DNA of 64,000 nucleotides, taken from Pseudofabraea citricarpa (lineage: Eukaryota > Ascomycota > Leotiomycetes > Helotiales > Dermateaceae). Numbering within the stretch: position 1 is the first letter of the stretch; each line of letters starts with the position of its first letter. The notes beneath the pieces were generated by a model. It made no database searches, was not told the DNA's origin, and saw only the letters and a program-made list of their open reading frames with translations. This document shows, one piece after another, positions 11,120-23,306 of this stretch. The DNA lies in assembly GCA_029641185.1 (NCBI GenBank), contig JAPWGK010000023.1:248001-312000 (forward strand). The letters are read 5' to 3'. The position numbers and the translations under genes were made by a program.

Positions 11120-12222
11120 TCAACGAAGGCGTCGCAGTGGGAACAGTGCTTAGACACCGGAACACGCGCTGTTAATCAAACCGACCATGCGGCGAGTGAT
11201 GGATAAATAGGATGCGATGTTTGTCGGTTCTGGCTAGTCTTTGTTGCAGTCAGTAAGAATTCATCAGGTCGAGGTTGAACAAAGGCCGTGCCACCGGATG
11301 TGACAGTGATGAGACTTGCGAGAGTGGTCGAGATTCAGGCAAAGGACGGTGGTGCAAAGAAATAGAGTTGCTGCTTGACCCGGCTGAGGGGGGCTTGTGT
11401 GGTGATGGATGTTGTGTGTTGTGGATATCTGGAAAGTGGTTGTCGTGGACACAAAATTGCGCTCTTGTTTTTCAGATGGGTAAATACGGCCCAGGCGACC
11501 CGGCGGTGAGGTGGAGAGACGCGGAGGCAAGAGGAAATGGTCTGGTACGAACCTGAAATATGAAGGGCAACCACAGTTGGGTTTCCTAGAGACCCTTTTT
11601 CCGCGATTGTTTTCACCCGGGTTGTTCGTGAGCCCAAACAGGCAATGTAGGACCTGGCCTGACGTCGACGAATGCGAGGGAACGAACAGTCGAGGTCGTG
11701 AGAAGGATCAGAGGCAGAGAAAGGATGGCGTTGCAGAGCTCGTCGCGTCGTGATCAGTGGTCGTCTGGGGGAGGGTTCTCACGACTTCACGGAGTGAGGA
11801 ACAAGAGGAGGTGAGGTGGTGGTGGTGGGAGTGGAGAGGAGAGAGGAGAGGAGAGGAGGTAGGAAGGTAGATAGGTGAGGGAGAAGGTGATTTAGATTTA
11901 GAGCGAGGGTGAGAATTTGATGAGCAAGTGCAAGGCCCGTTCGGCTGGACGGCGACGGGCTGGTTCGCTAAATTCTGGGACCTTGAAGCACCAAAACACG
12001 CCCCCGAAGCGGAATTCCTACAGCCACGTCTGGGTTATTACTAGTACGACATCAGGAGCTCTAGGCTCTAGGATGGTCGGTAGCGGTGTTGGTGCTGGTG
12101 TGTTGGTGCTGGTGCTGGAACTTGTACGGTATCTGGTTGCCTTTACGGTGTTATTCTCACTATTCCTCCTCATCCGCCTGCAAACCTGGGGGACCCGAGG
12201 CTGCCGACGAAGACTATGACTG

Positions 12223-12254
12223 TGTGAGTGAGTGAATGAGTGAGTGAGTGAGTG
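12223..12254. repeat. (GTGA)n tetranucleotide tract
   Basis: About seven near-perfect GTGA/AGTG units with one interruption (gaat). Confidence 0.85.
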
Positions 12255-12320
12255 ACGAATTGTCGAACTGACAAAGTGACAAAAAGACAAAAAGTGATTG
12301 ACATATGACACGACACGAGA

Positions 12321-12360
12321 CTCTCTCACTCTCACTCTCACTCTCACTCTCAGTCTCTCT
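12321..12360. repeat. (CTCTCA)n hexanucleotide tract
   Basis: Five or more CTCTCA units with interrupted flanks. Confidence 0.85.
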
Positions 12361-12539
12361 CGTGTCTTGGACACAAAGCAATTAATGGGCAAGGCAGCCA
12401 GTGGTGGGTGAGTGGTGGATGGGGAGTGGTGGATGGTGAGTGATGAACAGTGGGCAGTGAGTGGTGGGCAGTGAGTGGTGGGCACTGGTAACTGGTAACT
12501 GGGCAGTGCGCAAGAGGCTGGCGTGGGCAGTCGTACGGG

Positions 12540-12600
12540 GTGTGCCAGGTGCGAGGGGCCAGGTGCCAGGTGCCAGTTGCCAGGTGCCAGGCGGTGGTCC
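12540..12600. repeat. Imperfect (CCAGGTG)n repeats
   Basis: Repeated copies of CCAGGTG and CCAGTTG with short spacers. No coding role is visible. Confidence 0.65.
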
Positions 12601-12785
12601 TGCGCCGGTGGTCCCTCGTAATTTGGCAGGGCTTGCTTGGTACACACTACACTACACTACAGTCTACAGCTACACTACACTTGGCCTTCAGAACTCAGGA
12701 CTCAGGACTCAGGACTCGGGACTCAGGAGGCATCGGCTACCCACTCCCTGAATCTCTTCCAGTCACAGGCCTGTTTGGCCACTCA

Positions 12786-12819
12786 CTCCTCCTTCTCCTC
12801 CTCCTCCTCCTCCTCCTCC
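12786..12819. repeat. (CTC)n trinucleotide tract
   Basis: About eight to ten CTC/TCC units in a pyrimidine-rich block. Confidence 0.85.
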
Positions 12820-13119
12820 GCGACTCCTGCTCCGTGCTTCATTATTGCTTCTGAAGTCCCACCGGCGCCCATCGACCACTCACGCATCATGACTCCGTCC
12901 CCAGGTGCACACAAAATCAAAACAGCTGACCAACCACTACAGCCTGGAGCCCAAGGGAAGCCTAATGACTGTCCAGTGTCCAGTGTCAACATGCCAAAAT
13001 AATGCCAGAATGCCAGAATACCAGAATTCCCGACGTCAGTACCGTAGTGGTCAATAATAATGTCAGTAAGTGTCATCAACTCTCCCCCTCGAAGCACCCC
13101 CTCCCCAAAATAATAATGT

Positions 13120-13190
13120 CCCATCCCATCCCATCCCATCATCCACCCATCCACCCACCCATCCGTCCATCCATCCCATCCATCTCATCA
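13120..13190. repeat. (CCCAT)n / (CCAT)n tract
   Basis: CCCAT pentamers followed by variable CCAT/CCAC tetramers, all on the pyrimidine-rich strand. Confidence 0.85.
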
Positions 13191-13510
13191 CCTTGCAGTT
13201 TTTCGTCACTCTCCACACCCCCTTTTCTGCCCCCCCATAGTCGCACGGCTGTCTTTGCTTATGGGACACCCCGTCAGACAGACGTCAACCATGGGGGTAG
13301 CGACTCGACGTTACAACTTTTGCAAGAATTCCTTCAAGACATGACCAAACTCTATCCTCGCAATGGTAACAGCACACAGTACACAGTACTGTTCTGTATG
13401 ACCCTCTCCCCTCAACATCTGACAGCCAGCTTGCCAGCCCGTGGCGGGATTCATGCTTTGCCTCATCAATTCCTCCCCCTCCCCCCCCTCCTCTTCACTA
13501 ATTCACGCAC

Positions 13511-13558
13511 GCAACTCAACTCAACTCAACTCACTACTCACTCACTCACTCACTCACC
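13511..13558. repeat. (AACTC)n then (ACTC)n tract
   Basis: Four AACTC pentamers pass directly into ACTC tetramers, suggesting slippage-driven growth. Confidence 0.85.
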
Positions 13559-16500
13559 TCCCTTCCCTTCATCTCCCCATCCCCATCCCCATTCTTGCTT
13601 GACTCTGCACAAAAGCCAAATATCCATGTCCTCGTCAAATCGGATGACCCACGGCTGCTGGAAAGACCCTGAATAATACTGGCAATGCACACCCCTCCTT
13701 GCGATCCCGAGTTAAAGGCGTCTCCACGAAACCAAGTCACGGTGTCGTGTGCATTTTTCCAACCCAGCGCCTCTCGCGATGCGATGGAGCCTGGAGGCCT
13801 GGAGGGCCCGCCGAGTAGAGACTCGAGAGGTCTTGATGCCGTCTCCACAGCTGCACACTCTAGACTCGCATCCCCAAATTGCTACAATTTGGGATAAAGT
13901 TGCAGTGCGAGCCACGACCCCCAGCCAGAAGGGTATTGGTTTTGTGCTGTACCTTGATACTGCCCAGGGAATCCCTCCTGGACCCTCCACCGCATGTTCC
14001 CGGGAAGACACTCAGGCCGCAGATTGGTAATGGAACAATTGTGGAAGCCCACGCGCCCCCGGCGGGCCTGAGCCAACCGAGGGATACACAGTCCCCTTAG
14101 AGTCCCACGAGATGCAGCTCGAGGGGGTCTTGGGAACGGCCTTAACGCAAAGCCATGACACAACCACATCGAAAACTTCACGGGTTGAGAGAGTCGAAGG
14201 CTGGGGAAAGCCCGTCGCCATCATCCTCTTCGCCGCCGTCATGATGCTACCCTCTCACCTCTCCGGCTCAGGCACAGGCATAGGCAATATCACAAACACA
14301 GCCTGGAGGGGCTCTGATCGTCCCACTGGAGGTGTTCGTTCATCCATCGAACGCGACGATCGTGGAGCCCAGAACTCTGCGAAAAGATGACTATTCCGCC
14401 AATGCTAATTTAGATGTGGTCAAGGAGCAGTGCCAGCCTACACCACTACACCATTGAACACCTTGCAAGATGGGACGAAGGCACGAAGGCAGACAAGATG
14501 GCGAAGCGTACAGTAGGTAGGTACCTGAGACTATCGAACCAACGGCTTCGTATGCCATTATCAATGTGCAGGCTCATAGTAGTTGAGAGGGGTGAGTACG
14601 ACACAGTGGGCTTGACCAAGCCACGGCTCTAGATGCGAATCGGACGAGGCTTGGAGATGGACCAGCAGGCAGGTAAATCCCGATGTTGACCGTTTTCACA
14701 CCATATCCAGTTCAGCCTTCAGCCAGCGGCAACAGTCATCCAGTCATCCAGTCATCCATCCATGATGCCACCACCACCACCACCACCTCACCCCCTAAGA
14801 GCCGACGGAAAGCCGGCTCTATCCTCTCCTGTCCTAAATGGCCTTCCACTTTGGAAAAGTCGGGAGAGCTGGGACTCATGATCCATCACTAAATGTCTGG
14901 ATCGAGGCCGGGCCCGTCATTTGGCGGGCGGCGGTCTGACATCGGCCTGAATGCTCCGGCTCTCGAAAAAGTCCCACGTCGATGCTTTGGTGGTCAACCT
15001 CTCAAAACCACGCATCGTCAATCGCACTTAGCTCTTCTCTCCACCGAACCGCAGCAAATCGTATGTACTCGGAGTGTGCAGTGTGCACCCCTCTTTCAAA
15101 CGAGGCCAAGGGCAGGAATGAGTCCCAATGATCCCACGATAAAGAAAGGCCGCAATGCCGCATGTCGTCACCTGCATGTCTTCCCCCGTAGCAATTGACA
15201 TTTCATGCTGCAGCTGGGTAAGGATACTCCACGATGATGCCCAACCGTCGATTCTGATGTAGCGAGCGGCGTCTGTTCTTCTCCCGCCCATCCGCTTGGG
15301 GGTACCGTATCGTATCGTAATACTCTTAGGCAGTGAAGTGAGGTAACTCGTATGATCGCCACTCGCTCTGACAGTACCTAGAGTAGAGTACGATGGCCAC
15401 TCCAAGGCAGTCGGGAAGTAAATCTGACCTTAGCTTTTCTTCCGAGTCGCTTTGTCGGTCATGGCTTTTTCCTGACGAATGCCTGTGGCTCAGATATTCG
15501 ACAGCCAAGATACATCTCTGGAGTCTGGATGGAGGACCTCAGCGGAACGTACAATTCGGTCCGCATCCGCCAAAAGACTTCCCACTCCCCACGCTACTCC
15601 AACTGTACAGTCACGCTGTCTACACATCCGTTCCAATTTTCCCCCTCCTGCCTGCAGCCGCCAGCAGAGAAAAGCCGTCCGTGTTGCAGAAAGTCTGCAG
15701 TATCGCACCGCGCATGAATGGGTATCTGCGATGCTGCATGTGGAAGGACACGCAAAAAAAGCAAAAAATGGAGAAGAAGGTTTGCGATTTGCGGGAGAGT
15801 TCGGCGCGCCATTATCATCATCGAATCAGTGCGAGAGAGAAGGTGACTCCTGCAAACGGGACGGGGACGGGGACGGCTTGGAAGCATATCACGTGTCTGC
15901 GGTAGTGGGGTGGGGCTACGGGTAGAAGTTTAAGAGGTTATGTATGGTACAGTATGTTTCCAACCTTTGTGGACTTTATTTAGCCTCATGTGTAGTAGGG
16001 CTTGACCCTTCCATGAGCTGGTTTGGTTTGGTGCTCTTGAAGGGTTGTTCCCGTCTAGTGACGACTCGAAGAATTTTTCTTTGATTACCCTGTGATTTTT
16101 TGCCCCTTCCTTTCACCTTGTGGTCCAACAAACCCCAAACTGCCAAGCCCAAGTGGTCACGGCTTGATCACATGCCTTGTCGTCACATGCCCTTGCCAGT
16201 GGTTTTTGGTTTTTGGTTTTTGCCTCTCCTATACACAAACCAGCTCAACCCCACCGAACCATATCTATTCTTGGAGGGAGACGTAGAAGGGAGATGATGG
16301 TTTGCCACTTGTTTAGCAACCGCTTGGGACATATTCTGCCGTCTACAGTAGTAGCTGGACTGGTAGCCTCAAAAGAGGTGGGAAGATTGAAGGTTTGTAT
16401 ATCAGACTTGGCTATTCAGTAATTAGTAGGCGAGGGATCGTACGGTATGACATACAGCATTTCCAACCAAGATCGAGAGAATCTGATAGGTGGCTCACTG

Positions 16501-18810
16501 GTTTTTCTTCTCTTCTTTTTTTTCCCCCCGTTTCTCTCCAAATGGAAAAACTTCCTTGGCAAATGTCTTCCGACAAAGCTTTTCTTTGATGCTATGCATT
16601 TTGTAAGTGGGAGAAAGTTAGGAAAAGAGCTGGAGAGGAGAAGAACCTCTTGGGTGCTCCTGGTGTTTCTTCCCTTTCCATGGAAGGACAAAGGGAAACA
16701 CACATCTGAATTCCTCTTCCCTTTGGGCTGTGGGCGTGGATGGATGTGGAGATTAAAGGGAGATGTAGCTACCTCGAATGTTGAGCTTTTACTTGGTAGG
16801 GCAAGTAGATACACCTCTGTATCCTCATCTTTCCTCCTCTCACTTCTCACACCTCTCACTCTTGTATTATATCTCGTTTCTCTTCGTCTCTTTATCCACC
16901 CGACCCTTCTCTACTTTGAATCATCTGTCTCTTTTTGATTTCCTTTCCTCCCCCTTCCCAAGCTGGAGAACGCTTTCTCATCTACCAGCTTCTGCCGCAG
17001 GTGCAGCCCGGGGTTCACAGTGCACACGTAGACGTTCCATTGCTCGCACTGCCGCAACCTCAAAGACACGCAACACCACAGCATCCGAGGAGCCTCAAAG
17101 GAATCCCTCTTTCCTTGTTTTAATGAACATGGAGGTAAATCACGCTATACACTTCTCATCGTGCCTTTCGTTTTGCGGACAGGGATGCGTCTTCTGTAAC
17201 GTAGGTACCTAGCATGGGGTAGATAGATAATTCAGAGTTGAAGTCTTCGCTGGGATTCGTGAGGTATGCCGCCTCGGACCTTGAACCGGCACTGAATCGG
17301 TACTTTGCATTTTCGCGAGATGAGGTGGATGGATACGCAGAAGTGCGGTTTTCTTGCGGGTGTCTTTCTCTCTTTCTTTTTTTCCAAGTCGAGTTGGTTC
17401 GAGGAGACGAGAAGCGGAAGGAAAGGAAGGAAAGCCCTATGCAACTCTAAAGGAGGATTCGAGTAGGGGTTTTTCTTCTTTTCTGTTCTACGTATTCTTC
17501 TAGATTGCTAGGAGACTCTACATCTACGAACCAAGCAGCTCAGGGATAGCAGGTAAGACAGGAAGTGCTGATCACGTCTACCTTACTTTATTCTCCTAAG
17601 GCATCTACCTATAACCATGTTCATCTGAGCTCGTCTATATCTTCTTTCTGTTCGAGTTTGTACCTTTCTCGGCCTCGTTCTCTTATCCGATTTCCACCCG
17701 TCTTTTTTTCTTCCTTTTTTTTCTTCTCCTTCTTCTCGCTCGTAGTCTCTTATTCCGAGGGGGAGGTGAAGGGGGGAAAGAAGAAGACGGGAAAAAGAAA
17801 TAGAAAGATTCATCGCCCGGGTTCAGTCAGGAGTTGAACCGGATTAGAAAAGACAAAGGGAAGCAAACACCTTCGCGTTTATGGATTGTATACATAGCTA
17901 CCTAGGTACGTAGGTGGGTTGGTTGCTAACTGAGATGAAGTTCCTCGAAAAGTTCTGTTCATTAGATAGATTTAAATATTCCAGTTGAATTCCGAAAGTA
18001 CAACTTACCATCACCCAGCTTTCCCAAATAAGTCTTCATTCTTCAACATACTAAGAACGGTGTACTGATCCGTCTAAGTAACAATTCGAAACTTTCAACT
18101 GATACTCATCTACCGATCCAATATCTTATAGACTTCGCACCGACGTATAATTCCCTCGTTCCGTAGCCTGCTAACCCTCTAACACCTGAGTACTTATAGA
18201 AAAGAAATAAAAGTGATAGCCTTTTCCACCGTGGTTTTTTTTTTTCCTTTCGAAATCAGAGTTCCCGCCGGAGATCCTTCGGACTGTGTTATATCAGTCC
18301 TCCTACCTCTCTACAGCAGACGTATCGCAAGCTACCCAAATGAAATCACTTCTCTAGGGCCGCAGCTGACATGACATTTTCCGTAACAGCCTCCTCTAGT
18401 CTATTGAAGACTCTTTCTTGGTTATCCGTTTGTTTAAACCTTGTATCGACCTTTCTCATCACGATCTCGTCCTCGTCCTGTGTTTTGATTTTTGATTTTA
18501 TTTTACAGGCACTAGTGCTTTCTCGTATATGCTACCCTTTCGCAGGTACGACAAGAAGCTCACTCCTCCTGGACTGAATCCCCTGAAATGCGGCCGTGTT
18601 ATTTGAGATTCGTCGTATCTGTATGTCTGACTCTGGTGACGGCTGTTCTTTAGAGCTGACATTCCTATACTATGCGGCAGTATACTATATATTCATACAT
18701 ATAGGTATAAACGGTAATACGTAATATATATGTAGCCAGTTTGTTGAATCTCTATATAAAACTTTACCTCCCTGCCCCTCTCCCTGCCTCTCTTGGAACC
18801 ACAGCAGCGA

Positions 18811-18835
18811 GGAAAAGAAAAGAAAAGAAAAGAAG
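18811..18835. repeat. (AAAAG)n tract
   Basis: Four AAAAG units continuing into a purine-rich stretch. Confidence 0.8.
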
Positions 18836-18987
18836 AGAGGAGAAGAGAATATTTTTGATCATCTCTCTTTTGGAACTACAATATTAATTCAGTACTCGAG
18901 ACGGATCACTCCCAAGTCCCCTATACTATACTATAGAGCCATAGTCATATCAATCCCTGCTAAGCCAGAGAGAGAGGACGAAAGTCA

Positions 18988-19016
18988 AGACCAGACCAGA
19001 CCAGACCAGACCAGAC
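18988..19016. repeat. (ACCAG)n pentanucleotide tract
   Basis: Five perfect ACCAG units and a degenerate sixth copy. Confidence 0.85.
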
Positions 19017-19543
19017 GAGACCAGAGAAAAGAGGATCCGATCTTGTCGTCCAACTTCAATGAAGCCGTGTTCCCTGTCCACGGTATATCGAGACGGGTAT
19101 CATAGAAGGAAGGGGAATATATTTCGACGTGCAGAAGAAAAGCATCACGGGACCGAGAGAGTGAAAAGAAACAGAAAAGAAAGGAAAAGAAAAAAAAGGT
19201 GGGAACTAGATTAGGAACTCCAGATTTCTTTTCTTGTAGATGTATATCTAGGTAGGCAGGGAACATCTACCGAGCTTGTTCGTACTGAGCGAGCAGTGGT
19301 AGCATCCGTATTATGGGTATAAGTTCATTGAAGACAAGAAAGGAAAAGGCAGGATTAGAGAGGAACGATCACATCTCATCTTACTCCAAAGAAGGAAGGA
19401 GTACTGATCACACCAGAGCGAGAAGAACAGCATGCACGATGTGGATTCTTCGGTACGCTCATAGGAGCACAAAAGAGAAAAGCAATTAGAACAAACCCTA
19501 TCGTCCGAGAGAGAGAAAACGAAAGAAAAAGGCAGAAGAGAAA

Positions 19544-21238
19544 TCAGAATCCATGAGCCCGCTTCAGCATAAGAACCTCGTGCTTCGTCACGAACACACC
19601 TCCGTTCTCCTCATCGTCCCCTTCTCCGCTCGCTTCCAGACTCTCGACCAACGTCCTGACCTTCGCGCACTCCCAAGCCCCAGCTGCATTGGTCCAGAAC
19701 ACCCGCTTGATACCCACAGCATCCATGGCGCTCACGCAGCGATAACAAGGTCTGGAAGCGCGAATCTCTGGTACGGGAGACGTGATGCTATCGCCTGCCG
19801 GTCTGGCAGCAGGCGAAGGGGTCCGCGAGAGGGGCGAGAGTTCATCATAGAGCGAAGCTGGCTCGGATTTCGGAGATGGCGTGGGGGGAAGATCTTCCGC
19901 CGGAGTAGAAGAGACCTCACTACGGCTGGATGATGGCGGCGGCGATGATTTGGAATTGTTGGGCTTCTTCTGGGCATCCTTCCGGGCAGGTGTTATGTTG
20001 CAGCTTCCTAGTCGAGCGACGTATAGATCGGAACCCTTTAGACGAAGATCTTTAGTGCGTGCTGCTATGCTGGGTTTGGAGCTCGTGCTTATCTTAGCTA
20101 CTAGCAATGGCTTGTTGGAGGAGCTCTTCGATGATGAACGCTTGCTGGGGCTATGTTTTTCTTTTGGCTAGTCAAGGAGTTGGTGGTCAATGTGGAACTT
20201 TTTATATAGACTTATATAGGATAATAGAAAAGTTGACACAGCGAGATGGGATGAAGATCATTCTCTGCAAAGAGAATCATTGATGAGTTTTGACTTACCT
20301 TTAACTTGGTCTTTTGCGCGTGTGGACTTCCATCTTCAGTATCGGAACATGTATCAGATAAGCTTCCTGAATGTTTGGTTGTGCCTTGGGATTCCGACGA
20401 AGACTTAGACGCATGAGACGAGCTGTGATGAACTCTGTGATGATGATCCTTCTCCATAGAAGTCCCATTCTGATGGCAATACTCGTGTTTCTTCGCTCGG
20501 TGTTTCTCGGCACTGTTGCACTTTGTAGAATCCTTCGTCGTGCTGCTGGCTACAACATTGCGGTCGCGGCTGCGGCTGCCGTTGCGGTTGCTCTCGCACT
20601 GTATAGTCTGATTGATACGAAGAGGCTTCAAAGCCCTGCTCTTGAATAGAGAACTTGCCGGTGGAGGATTTGCCAGTTCCAGCCGAGGAAGAGGAGGCTT
20701 CTGCCTCAGCGCAGACAGCCTCAGCGTAGGCTTTGAGGCCTTTGGCTCGAGCTTTGCGTTTTTTAGAATCACCCGATGGCTTGCAGCACGGTTTTTGCCA
20801 GCACTTGGTTGAGCGAGCAGAAGTTTGACTGCTCTGGGTGCCAGACGAGAGCGACAGAGCTGAGCGGATCGCCATCATCTCGGAGTGCATAGAGAGAGGC
20901 GTGTTCCCGTGATAACCGCCAGTGAGCCCGGAGGTCATCTCAAAAGCAGTGAACGAGGTAGACGAACCATTCTCGGAAGCAAGCTTAGACTTCGACTTGG
21001 GTTTTGGCTTCGACTTAAGACGTTGCTTGAGCTCTGCAATGGCAGGTCCCTTGAGAGCACTCGATGCCAAGACTCCACTCTTAAGAGCACCTCCATCAAA
21101 TCCTGGACGGTAGGAGTTATAACCTTGGCCGATGACCTTACCACCTCGGACAACGACAGAACCATGACGATAATGGAGTGGGGATAACTCAGCTTGTGCA
21201 AGGCACAGAGACAGGTAGCTGTCGCTTCTAGACGCCAT
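19544..21238 (-). CDS. CMP/dCMP-deaminase-fold protein with long insertion
   Basis: Proposed three exons: 20619-21238, 20299-20569 and 19544-20167, giving 504 residues. The 131-nt second intron (GTAAGT...TTGACTAG) is clear. The first (20570-20618, 49 nt, GTATCA...CGCAG) is inferred because the frame must change there; a nearby acceptor at 20576 would also fit. The zinc-site halves are visible: SMHSEMMAI (His and Glu of the H[AS]E motif, about residue 118) and RPCYRCVSAMD (PCxxC) near the C terminus. These are normally about 30-60 residues apart. Here a Ser/Lys/Gln/His-rich, probably disordered segment of some 280 residues separates them. N-terminal RHGSVVVRGGKVIGQGYN is a typical deaminase first strand. 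The substrate is unknown; free nucleotide, riboflavin precursor or RNA are all possible. Confidence 0.75.
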
Positions 21239-21643
21239 CTTTTCGATCTGGGGGTTTTTTTTTTAAATCTTCAGAAAGCTATTAGAATGACTTGCCACAA
21301 GGCTGGAATTTTTCGTAGTTTGTTAACTGGCTGATGTGTTATTGTGGATTGAGACGAGATTGTATGTGGTGATCAGAAAGTGTCTAAGAGTCATGCGGTA
21401 TCGATAAACATCAACAGCTTACTAGCGTGTTTGCATCTACGGGTTCGGAAAATCTTTTAATTACTACACCATACAGATACAAACTTAAGGAGGCTACAGG
21501 GAATATCTCAAGACCCTCTCCATTTCATGTCGAGTTGATTTCCCAGAAAACGCCAAAAGACTCCTAGCCACTTTCGCCGTGTGACCAAAGACGCCTGCTA
21601 TTAATCCCACATAATCATTTCTTCCCGGTACCCTTTGCTTTCG
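21239..21643. other. Spacer between co-oriented minus-strand genes
   Basis: Contains the promoter of the deaminase-like gene and the 3' end of rsc7. No coding signal is seen. Confidence 0.5.
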
Positions 21644-23306
21644 CTACAGGATGAGACCTTTGTCTATAGCAGGAGCTCGTCTACATGTATCCAGTCGCTC
21701 TGTCTTGAATTGAGTTTTCCATTCTTGTTCCTTCGCCAGAGTCTCTTCAAAGGCTTTCAAACATTCCGGGGAGAGCTCCGCTTTGATCTCGTCAGACACG
21801 CCCGAGAGGCCGTTGAAACCAACATCATGGGCACCACCATCCGGTCCTGGTAAGCCAAAGTTAATAGACGGCGATGACTCATAAGCTGTGTCGATGATCA
21901 TGTAATTTCGAGAATATACTGGCTTGACGGGACTAAACATGGTTTCCTTGTGACCATTTGCTTCTCCATTCGCACCGTTCTCGTCGTGACTCACTTCCAT
22001 CTCATGGTCGTCAATCTGCTCCCATCGTGCATGAGTTGGCTGCATGATTTTTGGATACTGCATAACATTCGTATGCGGATCGTAGATTCCACTCAAATTC
22101 TGGCGACGTATAGCGCTTAGTGTCGAGTTGAATCGGCTGTGTGTTGTTAGTACTTTCTGTTTTGGCAACACAAAATCATGTTAACGTACCTAGCTTCTCG
22201 AGCATGCTCATACATCCAGTTCATATCATTAATCATGACTTTTCTCTTCTTGCCATCTACAACCTTGCCGGTTGGTTGAGGGACAGTGGGTTGGCCTGAA
22301 TGATATACAGAGCTTGCACCGTGCCATGCAACATATTGATTTTTGTTGTAAACTTCTCCTTGTTTGATGGCGTCGTTTGGATCAGCTAATTCTCCTTCGA
22401 CGATCCCGTCGGCTCTGGCCTTGGCAACCTCATAGTCATCTATGACTTTCTTTCCACCAACAATAATCTGTGCTCCAAACTCGCGGAAAACTGATCTCGC
22501 TGTGACAATACCAATGGCGCGTCCCTTGTAAGAATGAGGAATCAGTTCTCTCTCAATCAAATCTCGTTTCTCGTCATCATCGATGATAATCTTGAAAAGA
22601 CGTTTGTGTTTGGTGAAAAAGAGATAACTGTCTCGGAACCCGACACATCTCGCAGGTTCAGTAGACAACATGTAGAGTCGTGAGCCTCTACCATAGACGG
22701 TAAAGGTTCTGCATCGATACTCTCGTCCACCTTGGAGGTGACCCAGCTTGTCAACTTTGGTCTCTCCTTCCACATCCTCGGGCAGGTCCACTTCATCGTT
22801 GATTACGTTCATCATGTTACCTTCCTTGTCGACGGGCTGTTGTGTGATATGAGAAGGTCCCCCTCGGTTCTTCCATCTACCGCCTCTTCCCGCTCCTCGT
22901 CCACCGCGACCTCTTCTTTGAGGCGTGCCAGTCTCAGAGCCGGCTCGATCATTGCCTTCCGCATCATCCCACCCTGGCGGTTTGTTCTTTGGTGGCCTCC
23001 CTAAGCGGCGCTTCTTGACAGGTTCTGGTGCTGGGCTAGCAGCTGCGGACGGTGGTTCTGATTCTTGCGCCGGGGTCCCATCCTCCTCAGCACCTTCATC
23101 ATCCTCGATATCTGGAGGCGAAGCCACATCTGAAGTAGGTGCATCGACCATGTCTTCGTCTTCAATGTCCTCGTCGTAGGTCTGGGGAGTATTTTCTACA
23201 GTGGAACAAAATATGAGATGGTGTTGCGCTCAGAGATTTGGTTGGTGGACTCACTCAATGCTGCGGCTGCATTTTTTGCAGCGGCTCTACCTGGACGTCT
23301 CCCCAT
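21644..23306 (-). CDS. rsc7: Rsc7/Swp82-family chromatin-remodelling subunit (Npl6)
   Basis: Three exons: 23255-23306, 22190-23195 and 21644-22136. Introns are 59 nt (GTGAGT...CTGTAG) and 53 nt (GTACGT...CACAG with a perfect TACTAAC branch site), giving 516 residues. The start reads MGRRPGRAAAKNAAAA. An acidic and Pro-rich N-terminus carries an AT-hook-like KKRRLGRPPKNKPPG and an Arg/Gly patch. The conserved Rsc7/Swp82 domain follows: GREYRCRTFTVYGRG, LYMLSTEPARCVGFRDSYLFF, then MYEHAREASRFNSTLSAIRR, continued by YDPHTNVMQYPKIMQPTHARW. The protein is a subunit of RSC and SWI/SNF nucleosome remodellers in the nucleus. Identification is strong from the domain blocks and their order. Confidence 0.92.

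Larger units (their letters stand above)
11120..19543. other. 8.4 kb gene-free, microsatellite-rich region
   Basis: I see no conserved protein, tRNA or mobile element here. The region holds many simple repeats, listed separately, plus pyrimidine-rich and purine-rich stretches (for example 17690-17745 and 19140-19200). Reading frames up to about 220 codons occur, but they are low-complexity and conflict between strands. It contains the divergent-side promoter of the cyclin and the 3' flank of the deaminase-like gene, and could hold long untranslated leaders or non-coding RNA. Confidence 0.55.

Noticed and set aside
12018..12647. Long minus-strand frame (209 codons) rich in Pro, Ser, His and Arg
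   Set aside because: It runs through the (GTGA)n, (CTCTCA)n and CCAGGTG repeats and its protein is translated microsatellite.
13002..13676. Plus-strand frame of 224 codons
   Set aside because: Composition comes from (CCCAT)n and (ACTC)n tracts; no domain, no splice context.
16416..16938. Overlapping frames on both strands (147 and 163 codons)
   Set aside because: Both strands are open over the same low-complexity bases and neither resembles a protein family.
17810..17840. Short GGGTTCA...TTGAACC inverted pattern suggestive of a tRNA T-arm
   Set aside because: No A box, acceptor stem or anticodon arm can be built around it.
11120..19543. CRISPR-like or transposon explanation for the repeat-rich gap
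   Set aside because: Repeats are simple 2-7 base microsatellites without spacers, terminal repeats or transposase/reverse transcriptase remnants; this is eukaryotic DNA.
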